Positions 9,769 to 18,367 of a stretch of DNA of 64,000 nucleotides are shown one piece after another; positions within the stretch are counted from its first letter, which is position 1, and each line of letters begins with the position of its first letter. Under the pieces are notes generated by a model. It was given only the letters and a program-made list of their open reading frames with translations, searched no databases and was not told the origin of the DNA. The DNA comes from Aliiglaciecola lipolytica (lineage in GTDB: Bacteria > Pseudomonadota > Gammaproteobacteria > Enterobacterales > Alteromonadaceae), in NCBI RefSeq assembly GCF_018860635.1, contig NZ_JAHKPT010000004.1:248001-312000 (forward strand), given 5' to 3'. The position numbers and the translations under genes are program-made.

Positions 9769-11868
9769 ATGTTTGAAATTCTAGTTACAACCTCAAGGGG
9801 ACTCGATGGGCTATTGCTTGACGAGTTAACGACTTTATTACCGAATAGCAGTTTAAAAATGCGACCTGGTCAGGTGTATTTTAGTGGTGAGCTAAAAGAT
9901 GTATACCAAGTTTGTCTGTGGTCTCGGTTAGCGAATCGTGTTCTTGTGCAATTGGCCGAAGGCAAAATAGATACTGCCGAAGAGCTGTATGATATTGTTG
10001 CAACTGTGCCGTGGCAGGATCACTTTAGCGTTTCAAATACCTTTGTGGTTGATTTTGTGGGTACCAATAGAACGATTAATAACACCCAGTTTGGTGCTTT
10101 AAAGGTTAAAGACGCAATTGTTGATACCTTTAGCCATCATTTTGGCGAAAGACCGTCGATCAGTAAAGTTCAGCCAGATATAAGAATTCATGCTCGAGTA
10201 CGCAGAGAAAATTTTGCGGTATACGTGGATATTTCGGGCCGCAGCTTACACCAACGTCACTATCGTCAGCAAACGGGACAAGCTCCTTTAAAAGAACATT
10301 TAGCCTGTGCGATGTTATTACGTAGTGGATGGAATAATGATCGCTCTAAGCCATTATTTGATCCAATGTGTGGTTCAGGAACCATTGCCATCGAAGCGGC
10401 ATTGATGGCATGTAATATTGCTCCTGGCTTAGGTAGACAGCACTGGGGCTTCAGCAATTGGAAATTACATCAAGCTGAACTTTGGCAAGTATTAGTTGAT
10501 GAGGCACTGGATGCTCAAGTACAGCCTGAGGCAAAAATATATGCTAATGATCTGGATAGAAGAGTTTTAAACACTGCAAAACAAAATGCCGATTCAGCCC
10601 GAATGCTTGAGCACATTACTTTTTTCAATTCTGATGCGACTAAATTACAAGTTGATTGCGAAGCCGGTTACATAGTGTCTAACCCACCTTACGGGGAAAG
10701 ATTAAATGAGCTGACTGAACTATTACCAGTGTTCCAATCATGGGGCGAACATTTAAAACAACACTTTCAAGGTTGGCGAGTAAGTTTACTCACTGCTAAT
10801 AGAGACCTGTTTAAACAGCTGAAATTGGTTGCCAATAAAGATTACAAATTAATGAACGGGGCTATTGAGTGTCAGTTGGTTAATTACGTTTTAGATGAAA
10901 AGAATGTCATTGTTAAAGAGTCGGTGAAGCCGCAATCAGATTTTGCCAACCGCTTAGCTAAAAATATTAAGTCCCTATCTCGTTGGCTCAACAAACAAAA
11001 TACTAACTGTTATCGTTTGTATGATGCCGATTTGCCCGAATACAACGTAGCAATAGATCGTTACGCTGATTGGTTAGTTGTGCAAGAGTACGCTGCGCCA
11101 AAAGATATTCCAGAGCAAAAGACCCGTAAACGCTTGCATGACGTACTCTTGGCATTGCCCGAAGTGACTGGGGTGAATTCAACGCAAATTGTAGTGAAAA
11201 CACGCCAAAAGCAAAAAGGCAGTGAACAGTATCAAAAGGTAGCTGAAAAGAAAGTTACTTTAGAGGTTTACGAAAATGGGGCTAAGTTTTTAGTTAACCT
11301 GTCTGATTACCTTGATACGGGACTGTTCTTAGATCATCGAATTACCCGCCAAATTGTGCAACAACGATCAAGCAATAAAGATGTGTTGAATCTTTTTGCC
11401 TATACCGGAAGTGTCTCTGTGCACGCTGGATTAGGTGGTGCAAAATCAGTGACCACAGTTGATATGTCGAAAACCTATATTAGCTGGGCGAAACAAAACG
11501 TTCAGTTGAACAACATCAATTGCGCAAATCAATTTATTCAAGCGGATTGTATTAATTGGCTAACCGACCATCAGCAAACTTATGACTTAATATTTATCGA
11601 TCCTCCGTCATTTTCTAATTCTAAAAGAATGGATTCAACTTGGGATGTTCAGCGTGATTATATGCAACTGCTTGAACATGCCTACCAGCGCTTAAATCCA
11701 AAGGGTGAGATTATTTTTTCTAATAATCTACGCAGTTTTAAATTGGATGAAAGTGCCGTTAAGTCACTGGGGCTATCGGTGGAAAATATAAGTCAAAAAA
11801 CATTGCCTGAAGACTTCAAACGTAATCCTAAAATTCACCACTGCTGGATATTTACCAAGCAAGACTAG
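9769..11868 (+). CDS. rlmL: Bifunctional 23S rRNA methyltransferase RlmKL (m2G2445 / m7G2069)
   Basis: 699 residues, close to E. coli RlmL (702). The fused enzyme methylates G2445 (N2) and G2069 (N7) of 23S rRNA. An N-terminal THUMP RNA-binding domain occupies about 40-155. The RlmL methyltransferase follows, with LFDPMCGSGTIAIEAALMA near 203 (SAM site) and catalytic NPPYGE near 304. The C-terminal RlmK methyltransferase has NLFAYTGSVSVHAGLGGA near 542 and DPPSF near 610. Both domains look intact. ATG at 9769 is the only sensible start. Confidence 0.97.
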   Translation: MFEILVTTSRGLDGLLLDELTTLLPNSSLKMRPGQVYFSGELKDVYQVCLWSRLANRVLVQLAEGKIDTAEELYDIVATVPWQDHFSVSNTFVVDFVGTNRTINNTQFGALKVKDAIVDTFSHHFGERPSISKVQPDIRIHARVRRENFAVYVDISGRSLHQRHYRQQTGQAPLKEHLACAMLLRSGWNNDRSKPLFDPMCGSGTIAIEAALMACNIAPGLGRQHWGFSNWKLHQAELWQVLVDEALDAQVQPEAKIYANDLDRRVLNTAKQNADSARMLEHITFFNSDATKLQVDCEAGYIVSNPPYGERLNELTELLPVFQSWGEHLKQHFQGWRVSLLTANRDLFKQLKLVANKDYKLMNGAIECQLVNYVLDEKNVIVKESVKPQSDFANRLAKNIKSLSRWLNKQNTNCYRLYDADLPEYNVAIDRYADWLVVQEYAAPKDIPEQKTRKRLHDVLLALPEVTGVNSTQIVVKTRQKQKGSEQYQKVAEKKVTLEVYENGAKFLVNLSDYLDTGLFLDHRITRQIVQQRSSNKDVLNLFAYTGSVSVHAGLGGAKSVTTVDMSKTYISWAKQNVQLNNINCANQFIQADCINWLTDHQQTYDLIFIDPPSFSNSKRMDSTWDVQRDYMQLLEHAYQRLNPKGEIIFSNNLRSFKLDESAVKSLGLSVENISQKTLPEDFKRNPKIHHCWIFTKQD

Positions 11869-11888
11869 ATAAACGAGATAATTGATAC

Positions 11889-12122
11889 ATGCAGTTAAAA
11901 TTCTATTCTGGAAAACAGTGCCATTTGTGTGACTTAGCTCATGCTTTGTTAGCAGAAGTAGCGACAAGTTATGACTTGGAAGTTACCACTGTTGACGTGA
12001 AATCAGACCATCAGTTATACCATTTATATGGCGCACGAATTCCGGTTATCCAACGCCAAGACAACCAGAAAGAATTAGGCTGGCCATTTGATTTAATGCA
12101 ACTGAAGGAGTTTTTAGCTTGA
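11889..12122 (+). CDS. Glutaredoxin family protein (thioredoxin-like fold, CxxC)
   Basis: 77 residues covering one small thioredoxin-fold domain. It begins MQLKFYSGKQCHLCDLAHALL, with a CHLC redox-type motif at residues 11-14, and the cis-proline segment RIPVIQ lies near residue 50. This is the DUF836 glutaredoxin-like type commonly found between rlmL and uup in Alteromonadales. Its stop overlaps the TTG start of uup (TTGA at 12119-12122), and AAGGAG at 12104-12109 inside this gene serves as the uup ribosome-binding site. The physiological substrate is unknown. Confidence 0.85.
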   Translation: MQLKFYSGKQCHLCDLAHALLAEVATSYDLEVTTVDVKSDHQLYHLYGARIPVIQRQDNQKELGWPFDLMQLKEFLA

Positions 12123-14008
12123 GCTTATTACAATTAAAAAATGCTCAACTGTCGTTTGGACATCCTGCCATTTTAAACAAAGGCGAATTAGTGGTTCACC
12201 CTGGCGAACGTATTTGTTTAGTAGGCCGTAATGGTTGTGGTAAGTCCACGTTACTAAAAGTCTTAGAAGGTGACCAGCCATTAGATGATGGCCAACGAAT
12301 TATTTCACCTAACGTTAAAATATCTCGTCTTCCGCAAGATCCGCCGGAAAGTGTTGAGTCAACACTATTTGATTATGTCGCTGAAGGTATGGCTGAAACA
12401 GGTGAGTTATTAAAGGCCTATTTCCACCAAATAAATTTAGTGACTACCGATCCATCTGATAAAAATCTACAAGTTTTAGAGCAGCTTCAACATAAGTTAG
12501 AGCATCAAGATGCTTGGCAATTTGAGCAACAAATTAGTCAGGTACTGACTTTATTGGATTTGGATGGTAATCAGCAATTATCTTCTTTATCTGGTGGTTG
12601 GCGTCGAAAAGCCGCGCTAGCTAGAGCCTTGGTGGGGAACCCAGACATATTATTGCTAGATGAGCCAACTAACCATTTAGACATTCACATGATTAAGTGG
12701 CTTGAAGGAATTGTTAAGGAATACAAAGGCGCGGTAGTTTTTGTCAGTCACGACCGAGCATTTATCCGCGCTGTGGCATCCAGAATTATCGATTTAGACC
12801 GCGGTAATCTCACCAGTTATCCTGGTAACTATCAAACCTATTTAGATAAAAAAGCCGAAGATCTTAAAAACGAAGAAAATGCTAACGCTGAGTTTGATAA
12901 AAAATTATCCCAAGAAGAGCAATGGATTAGACAAGGAATAAAAGCACGTCGTACTCGTAATGAAGGTCGGGTAAGAGCGCTTAAAGCACTGCGCCAAGAG
13001 CATTCGCAAAGGAATAAATTGCAAGGCAGAGCGAAAGCTACCGTTAGTGCCAGTAACTCTTCCGGCAAGATTGTGTTTGAAGCCGTCGACTTGCACTATG
13101 AAATTGACAATAAAGTTATTGTTAATAATTTAGAATTAAATGTATTTAGAGGCGATAAACTTGCCTTAATCGGCCCCAACGGCTGTGGTAAAAGTACCCT
13201 GATACGTTTGTTATTAGGTAGTTTGCAACCCCAGTCGGGTTCTGTAAAACAAGGAGCTAATCTAGAAGTTGCCTATTTTGACCAACACCGATTAGCCTTA
13301 GATTTAGATAAAAGTGTTATTGATGTAGTGGGTGACGGAAAGCGTGATTTGTTGGTTAATGGCCAATACAAGCATGTTATGAGTTATTTACAGGACTATT
13401 TGTTTACGCCAGATAGAGTTAACGCACCGGTTAGGTCACTTTCTGGCGGAGAAAAAAATAGATTATTGTTGGCTAAGCTATTGTTAAAGCCCTCAAATAT
13501 ACTAATTCTAGATGAACCAACAAATGATTTAGATGTGGAAACTTTGGAGTTACTTGAAGATTTAATTTCCGGTTACCAAGGTACTGTTATTTTAGTAAGT
13601 CATGATAGAGAATTTGTTGATAATGTCGTAACATCTAGCCTGTTTTTTGAGGGCAATGGTAAGCTTAAAGAGTTTGTTGGTGGTTATACTGATATCGAAA
13701 CTTGGTATCAAACAGAAAAAAAACCCACAGAAGACGAAACTTCTGTAAAATCAGCGAGTCCTAAGTCTCAACCGGTAATAAAAAAGACAAAAAAGTTGTC
13801 TTATAAACATCAATTAGAGCTAGATTCTTTACCACTAGAAATAGAAAAGCTGGAAAATGAAGTCCAAGCTTTACAAAGTAAAATAAATGATCCGGAATTT
13901 TTTAAGCAGTCCCAAGATGAATTTAATACCGCAATCAATGAACTAGCAGATTGTGAAAGTTCGCTGGAAAAAGCGTATGCACGATGGGATGAGCTAGAAG
14001 GTATGTAG
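12119..14008 (+). CDS. uup: ABC-F family ATPase Uup
   Basis: 629 residues, cytoplasmic, no membrane segments. Two ABC nucleotide-binding domains: Walker A GRNGCGKST near 36 with LSGGWRRK and LLLDEPTNHLD near 177, then Walker A GPNGCGKST near 352 with LSGGE near 440 and ILDEPTNDLD near 463. An ABC-F interdomain linker rich in Arg/Lys (WIRQGIKARRTRNEGRVRAL) precedes the second domain. A charged C-terminal coiled coil (about 560-629) is the Uup hallmark DNA-binding tail. Uup is linked to ribosome function and to limiting precise transposon excision. The TTG start is supported by AAGGAG nine bases upstream; no alternative ATG fits the N-terminal LLQLKNAQLSFG strand. Confidence 0.93.
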   Translation: MSLLQLKNAQLSFGHPAILNKGELVVHPGERICLVGRNGCGKSTLLKVLEGDQPLDDGQRIISPNVKISRLPQDPPESVESTLFDYVAEGMAETGELLKAYFHQINLVTTDPSDKNLQVLEQLQHKLEHQDAWQFEQQISQVLTLLDLDGNQQLSSLSGGWRRKAALARALVGNPDILLLDEPTNHLDIHMIKWLEGIVKEYKGAVVFVSHDRAFIRAVASRIIDLDRGNLTSYPGNYQTYLDKKAEDLKNEENANAEFDKKLSQEEQWIRQGIKARRTRNEGRVRALKALRQEHSQRNKLQGRAKATVSASNSSGKIVFEAVDLHYEIDNKVIVNNLELNVFRGDKLALIGPNGCGKSTLIRLLLGSLQPQSGSVKQGANLEVAYFDQHRLALDLDKSVIDVVGDGKRDLLVNGQYKHVMSYLQDYLFTPDRVNAPVRSLSGGEKNRLLLAKLLLKPSNILILDEPTNDLDVETLELLEDLISGYQGTVILVSHDREFVDNVVTSSLFFEGNGKLKEFVGGYTDIETWYQTEKKPTEDETSVKSASPKSQPVIKKTKKLSYKHQLELDSLPLEIEKLENEVQALQSKINDPEFFKQSQDEFNTAINELADCESSLEKAYARWDELEGM

Positions 14009-14078
14009 ATACCCAAATGTATTTGCTATATCAAAATACCGAAATTAGCTAATTAAGTAGTAATTTACAGGATACGTA

Positions 14079-15833
14079 ATGAAAATGAATCGGCTGGCCT
14101 CTGGGCTAACCCTTTGTGCGCTAACCATTTGTTCAGCGCAAGCAGCAAAATATACAGTTGTGGAATTACCTTTAAGAGATAAAGGGATTAACAGCTATGC
14201 TAGAGCAATTAATGATCGAGGTGAAGTCGCTGCATCAATTGCTAACCCTTTTAATCCGCCAATAGATGTTGATTTAATTAACTTTGAAAGCGAAGCATTA
14301 ATTAATACGTTAACAGATGCAGATGGCGCATCTGTGGGCAATATTAATGATGATGACTTACTGATTTTATATAGTTTCATCACTTCCGACGCTACAACGA
14401 CTAACATCTTTTACCCACAAAGTAATGATTCAACCAATCCCTTTCTACAACAAATTGCAACTGTGCAAAGTTATGTATTGGAAAATACTGAAGTAGAAGA
14501 AAAAATTGGCTTCGATGTCATCGAACAAGATCTTCAAGGTTTAACAAAAAGTGCTGATACTTTGGCCACCGGAATTAATAACTTTTCTGCTATCGTAGGT
14601 TTTGGAGAAGCTCCATTCCAAAAAATCAACTACCGAAATGAAAACGGCTTGAACCTAAAATACCACGTTCAAGATTTCCTCGTTCGTGGTTTTATGGATA
14701 TCAACGGTGTCACAATCGAAGTTCCTCCCATTGAAGATCTGTTGGGAGGGATAAGTGTTGCAAATGATATCAATGATAGTTTTGAAGTCGCTGGATATGG
14801 ATCTGTGGATGTTATCGACGGCTTTGATGACGTTGTGGATTTATGTGACGACAAAGAAGCTAGAGGCGACATTCCTCAAGAATACTGTTTAAGGCAACTC
14901 CGTGATGAATATCAAGGCAGAGTGCGGTCAAAACTCGCTAATTCCTTGGGTAATCGCGATCCAGTTGACGAAACATTTTTGCGTAGGGCGATCATTTGGG
15001 AGTTTAGTTCAAGCGGAGAACTTCTAAATAGTAGAGAGCTGGGCACAATATTAGAACCTGCACCTGGTGATACTAGGTTCTATGAAAGCCGCGCTAATGC
15101 CATCAATAATAATGGCATCGCAGTAGGCGTTTCTAATGACTTTTATCAGGATTCACAGACGGTAGTGATAAACAAAGCTGCTGTTTTTGATGGAGACGAT
15201 GTGCATGGATTCATCAGTGATGAAGAATATTTAGAAAGTACCGCTTTAGATATAAATGATAATGACGTTGTCGTTGGTTATGCCAATAAAATTATCACCT
15301 CAGCGACTCGTAATAAATTTTTTGTTTATGATTATCGTGGTGACGTTCTTAGTTTCCCGGACGACTTCTTTGAAAGCTCGTCAAGTATTGCCAGAGGCAT
15401 CAACAACAACGGTTTAGTTGTTGGGGAAGGTGAGGTAGACACAGATTTGATCGGTAGCCGTCGAAAAGAAGCTTTTCTTTACGATATCAATACTGAAGAG
15501 TTTACCAATATAAACGATTTATTAAGCTGTGATACCCCTTATACCATCGTGCAAGGCATTGATATTAACGATAACGATGAAATTACCGCAACAGCAGTGA
15601 TATATCGCGAGCGCACCGCCATTAATGGCGAGTTAGCACTAGATGCTCGTGGTAATACGATTTTCCAGAATATGTCTGTGGCAGTTAAATTAGTGCCTAT
15701 TCCAGGCGGTAGTATAGATGATTGTCATTTAGTTAAAGAGACTGTTGAGCGTAAAGGTGGCAGTTTATATTATCTATTGGGACTTGCTTTGTTCGTCTTC
15801 GGTGGTCGGTTAAGACAAAAATTTAAAGCCTAA
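14079..15833 (+). CDS. DUF3466 family exported protein with GlyGly-CTERM tail
   Basis: 584 residues. The N-terminal signal peptide (MKMNRLASGLTLCALTICSAQA) is followed by a repetitive body with recurring units of the type INDNDxVVGYAN (for example DINDNDVVVGYANK, INNNGLVVGEGEVD), as in DUF3466 extracellular repeat proteins. The last 30 residues contain KGGS, a hydrophobic helix (LYYLLGLALFVFGG) and a basic end (RLRQKFKA): the GlyGly-CTERM signal recognised by rhombosortase, implying type II secretion and C-terminal processing. The gene sits between uup and rmf as in Shewanella and Vibrio. Its function is unknown. Confidence 0.85.
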   Translation: MKMNRLASGLTLCALTICSAQAAKYTVVELPLRDKGINSYARAINDRGEVAASIANPFNPPIDVDLINFESEALINTLTDADGASVGNINDDDLLILYSFITSDATTTNIFYPQSNDSTNPFLQQIATVQSYVLENTEVEEKIGFDVIEQDLQGLTKSADTLATGINNFSAIVGFGEAPFQKINYRNENGLNLKYHVQDFLVRGFMDINGVTIEVPPIEDLLGGISVANDINDSFEVAGYGSVDVIDGFDDVVDLCDDKEARGDIPQEYCLRQLRDEYQGRVRSKLANSLGNRDPVDETFLRRAIIWEFSSSGELLNSRELGTILEPAPGDTRFYESRANAINNNGIAVGVSNDFYQDSQTVVINKAAVFDGDDVHGFISDEEYLESTALDINDNDVVVGYANKIITSATRNKFFVYDYRGDVLSFPDDFFESSSSIARGINNNGLVVGEGEVDTDLIGSRRKEAFLYDINTEEFTNINDLLSCDTPYTIVQGIDINDNDEITATAVIYRERTAINGELALDARGNTIFQNMSVAVKLVPIPGGSIDDCHLVKETVERKGGSLYYLLGLALFVFGGRLRQKFKA

Positions 15834-15866
15834 TCATCTTTTAGAGCTAAACAAAAATTAACTTTG

Positions 15867-15896
15867 AGCCCCGACATTTGTTTCGGGGCTTTTTTA
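15867..15896 (+). terminator. Rho-independent terminator after the DUF3466 gene
   Basis: Stem AGCCCCGA/TCGGGGCT (15867-15874 and 15883-15890) with an 8-nt loop, followed by a run of T's. It ends the uup-DUF3466 transcription unit. Confidence 0.9.
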
Positions 15897-16144
15897 TGAT
15901 TTTTGATTAACTTCAACCTAGACCGCGCATTTGTTGACGTCACAAAATTGTAATATTAATTTGGTATTAAAAAACCAAACTATATTCAAAATTGGTGTAA
16001 AGATAAAAACCTAAATTAATCATATATTTATTGATAAATAGGGAATTTTTATGCATCAACATATTGAACCCTTTTGTGTTTAAGATAGTCTCAGTATTGT
16101 GGTTCAGATAATCACATGTATTTGTTTCAACAAGAGGTCACTCA
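15897..16144. other. Leader region upstream of rmf
   Basis: AT-rich, no substantial gene. It holds a short inverted repeat TTTGGT/ACCAAA at 15960-15979 and a possible 10-codon reading frame at 16051-16083 with AGGGA six bases before its ATG. The rmf ribosome-binding site (AGAGG) is at about 16132-16136. The promoter cannot be fixed by eye. Confidence 0.4.
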
Positions 16145-16321
16145 ATGAAAAGACAAAAACGCGACAAACTTTCCCGTGCTCATTCAAAAGGCTATCAAGC
16201 AGGTATTTCAGGACGTTCTAAAGAAATCTGTCCATTTCAAACAACTGAATCTCGTTCCGAGTGGTTAGGAGGATGGCGAGAGGCTATCGAAGACCGTAAT
16301 ATTGGTTTAAACAGCCGTTAG
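16145..16321 (+). CDS. rmf: Ribosome modulation factor
   Basis: 58 residues, starting MKRQKRDKLSRAHSKGYQAG and containing KEICPFQ and SEWLGGWREA, nearly identical in pattern to E. coli RMF (55 aa). RMF binds 70S ribosomes and dimerises them into inactive 100S particles in stationary phase or starvation. It is strongly basic at the N-terminus. ATG at 16145 has AGAGG upstream. It is flanked by its own terminator and by the convergent fabA, the normal arrangement. Regulation by growth rate and ppGpp is known for the family, not visible here. Confidence 0.97.
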   Translation: MKRQKRDKLSRAHSKGYQAGISGRSKEICPFQTTESRSEWLGGWREAIEDRNIGLNSR

Positions 16322-16328
16322 GAAAATG

Positions 16329-16347
16329 AGCCCCGAAAGGGGCTTTT
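16329..16347 (+). terminator. Rho-independent terminator between rmf and fabA
   Basis: Stem AGCCCC/GGGGCT with a GAAA tetraloop (16329-16344) and a T run. The reverse strand has an A/T-rich flank too, so it may also terminate convergent fabA. Confidence 0.88.
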
Positions 16348-16372
16348 GTATTTTAGTGGGTTCTTAAAATAC

Positions 16373-16891
16373 TTAGAAACTACTAGTGTCTTGAAATAAA
16401 CCAACTTTTAGGTTTTCAGCAGCGTAGATTTCTCTGCCATCCACCTCAACAACACCGTCAGCCATTCCCATATACAATTTACGTTTTATTACTCGCTTCA
16501 TATTAATTTTATAGGTAACTTTTTTGGCTGTAGGAAGAATTTGCCCAGTAAATTTGACTTCACCAACACCTAAGGCTCGTCCTTTACCTGGTCCGCCACA
16601 CCATCCTAAGAAAAATCCAACTAACTGCCACATTGCATCGAGTCCTAAGCAACCAGGCATAACTGGATCACCAGGAAAGTGACAATCGAAAAACCAAAGA
16701 TCAGGAGAAATATCTAACTCGGCTAAAATATACCCTTTATCGTATTTTCCGCCTGTTTCGCTTATCGTTACAATACGGTCCATCATAAGCATATTCGGAG
16801 CGGGTAATTGACTATTACCTGGCCCGAAAAGCTCCCCTTGACTACATGCTAAGAGATCTTCACGGCTAAAACTTGATTTAAAATTACTCAT
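16373..16891 (-). CDS. fabA: 3-hydroxydecanoyl-ACP dehydratase/isomerase FabA
   Basis: 172 residues, same length as E. coli FabA. It dehydrates 3-hydroxyacyl-ACP and isomerises trans-2- to cis-3-decenoyl-ACP, the branch point to unsaturated fatty acids. Catalytic pair: His71 in [14 protein letters not shown] and Asp85 in GLDAMWQL, matching H70/D84 of E. coli. It is convergent with rmf. A palindromic FabR-like site (16926-16943) lies 35 bases upstream of the start, fitting unsaturated-fatty-acid feedback control. Confidence 0.97.
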   Translation of the reverse strand: MSNFKSSFSREDLLACSQGELFGPGNSQLPAPNMLMMDRIVTISETGGKYDKGYILAELDISPDLWFFDCHFPGDPVMPGCLGLDAMWQLVGFFLGWCGGPGKGRALGVGEVKFTGQILPTAKKVTYKINMKRVIKRKLYMGMADGVVEVDGREIYAAENLKVGLFQDTSSF

Positions 16892-16925
16892 TTAGGCTTC
16901 TTCTAGTTTATAAAGTGTCTAATTT

Positions 16926-16943
16926 AGCGAACACTTGTAAGCT
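16926..16943 (-). promoter_or_regulatory. Putative FabR-type operator upstream of fabA
   Basis: The 18-base site AGCGAACACTTGTAAGCT is an imperfect palindrome (6 of 8 half-site positions symmetric) resembling the FabR site in front of enterobacterial fabA (AGCGTACA..TGTTCGCT, from memory). Its position 35 bases before the fabA ATG suits a promoter operator. PsrA or another regulator remains possible. Confidence 0.45.
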
Positions 16944-17027
16944 AAACAACTCTGAACAGTGAAATTTTCCAAACAAACTGTTATTTTGTAGCTATTCTAA
17001 CGTTAAATTTTATTGATATTATATTAA

Positions 17028-17282
17028 ATGCAAAAAAACCAGAAAAAAGTCGCAAACGCAGAAAAGCAAAAACGCTATCGACAACGACAAAAAGAGTTGG
17101 GTCATAAACAAGTTCGTGGTTACGTAACCAAAGATGCGATGAGCTGTTACAATGAAATCCGCGATAAAACCAAATGGACCGACAATGAGGTTTTGTCTAA
17201 TGCACTGCGGATAACTTATGCTGCTTATAAATGCGGTCAAATTAAATTATTAAATGAATGGCTAAAAGATCATAAGCGTTAA
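17028..17282 (+). CDS. Small basic protein, possible ribbon-helix-helix type
   Basis: 84 residues. A very basic N-terminus (QKKVANAEKQKRYRQRQKEL) is followed by KQVRGYVTKDAMSCYNEIRDKTKWTDNEVLSNALRITYAAYK. The short strand plus two helices recalls ribbon-helix-helix DNA-binding proteins (compare MetJ/Arc-type proteins and small RHH proteins with KxRxRQRExG starts). No partner toxin or operon is visible; it stands alone between fabA (divergent) and the next gene. There is no obvious Shine-Dalgarno before the ATG. The family assignment is tentative. Confidence 0.6.
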   Translation: MQKNQKKVANAEKQKRYRQRQKELGHKQVRGYVTKDAMSCYNEIRDKTKWTDNEVLSNALRITYAAYKCGQIKLLNEWLKDHKR

Positions 17283-17379
17283 TCAGAAATAGCCATAAAT
17301 TACTTAAAAATCTGTGCATAGTTAACGGATAATAAAATTTAAATTAGTCAAAGTAGTTTCGAGTACTAAGGATTTCGTT

Positions 17380-18099
17380 ATTAAAAAGTTTCAATTGTTT
17401 TGTTTTATCCTGCTTAGCTGTTTAACGATGGCAACAAAGAGCACAGCGAAAGATATATTACACTCTTCCGTTTCGCCAGAATTTCCCAACGGATTGCATG
17501 CACAGTATTTACATTATATGGCGGATAAATTGAATGCCGATCTTGTCATAACACCATTATCTTTTGGTCGTCGATTAGTTGAACTCAGGAATGGTCATTT
17601 AGATTTAGTGGTTGGAGTCCACCATTATGCTGCGCCGGATCAGGGCTTCATTATTTTGCAACCGAGTTACGAATCAATTCAAAACACCTTATTCGTGAAG
17701 TTAGAAGATAAATATCGATTATCTTCTTTTGAGGAATTTAAACAATCCACTTTTGCGGTTACTATTCGCGGGAATTATTTTCCTGAACTGAGCTTAACTG
17801 AAAGGCCGCAAACAGTAAAAGTATCTACATTAAAACAAAAAATAGGTTTACTAGAAAAAGGGAGGGTAGACGGTTTTGTGCATTTTGCTCACAGTACCAA
17901 TAAGTTATTGGAAACCGTAAAAAGTGAAGTAACTATTGTACCTGCACTCTATCAGCCAGAAGCTCAGCGCAATTACTTTTTTGGGCTAAGTAAATCTTCT
18001 AAATTTACCGATAGACAAGCAGAGATTGAACAAATAATTAGAACAGCTAAACAAAACGGAGATTTTAAAAGAATCAGAGAACAATATTACGCTGATTAA
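17380..18099 (+). CDS. Periplasmic solute-binding protein-like (family 3), probable ATT start
   Basis: About 239 residues. The mature part resembles extracellular solute-binding family 3 domains: FPNGLHAQYLHYMADKLNADL, then LRNGHLDLVVGVH, KQSTFAVTIRGN and GRVDGFVHFAHS. Stand-alone proteins like this are common in Alteromonadales and not always transporters. Start choice: the first standard codon, TTG 17395, would give a signal peptide with no positive charge. Fifteen bases upstream, ATT AAA AAG (17380) gives IKKFQLFCFILLSCLTMA, a proper signal peptide, and AAGGA (17368-17372) stands 7 bases before it. ATT initiation is therefore more likely, or an ATG was lost by mutation or base-call error. 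Confidence 0.75.
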   Translation: MKKFQLFCFILLSCLTMATKSTAKDILHSSVSPEFPNGLHAQYLHYMADKLNADLVITPLSFGRRLVELRNGHLDLVVGVHHYAAPDQGFIILQPSYESIQNTLFVKLEDKYRLSSFEEFKQSTFAVTIRGNYFPELSLTERPQTVKVSTLKQKIGLLEKGRVDGFVHFAHSTNKLLETVKSEVTIVPALYQPEAQRNYFFGLSKSSKFTDRQAEIEQIIRTAKQNGDFKRIREQYYAD

Positions 18100-18367
18100 C
18101 TTCAACTTATATACCCTTTGTGGAAAATGTAATTTTTACAATGGGTGAAAAATTTTTATACACTTTAAACACTCTTCCTTTCTATCTTCCCCTTCAAATG
18201 GCCATTGCCGAATTGGCTAACAAATTGCTTTGAATTACTCAAAGAACATAAACAAAGAATATTTTATTTAATGGAACGATTTTGATGGGAACCCGCTCTA
18301 AAAGCTATTAGATTTAATTCTCAGTCTTTCAAAGTACCATTTTTAAATGCACACAAAAGGAAGCACC

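Noticed and set aside
12119-12121. TTG start of uup as an anomaly
   Set aside because: A strong AAGGAG at the right distance and coupling with the upstream gene make TTG an ordinary start here.
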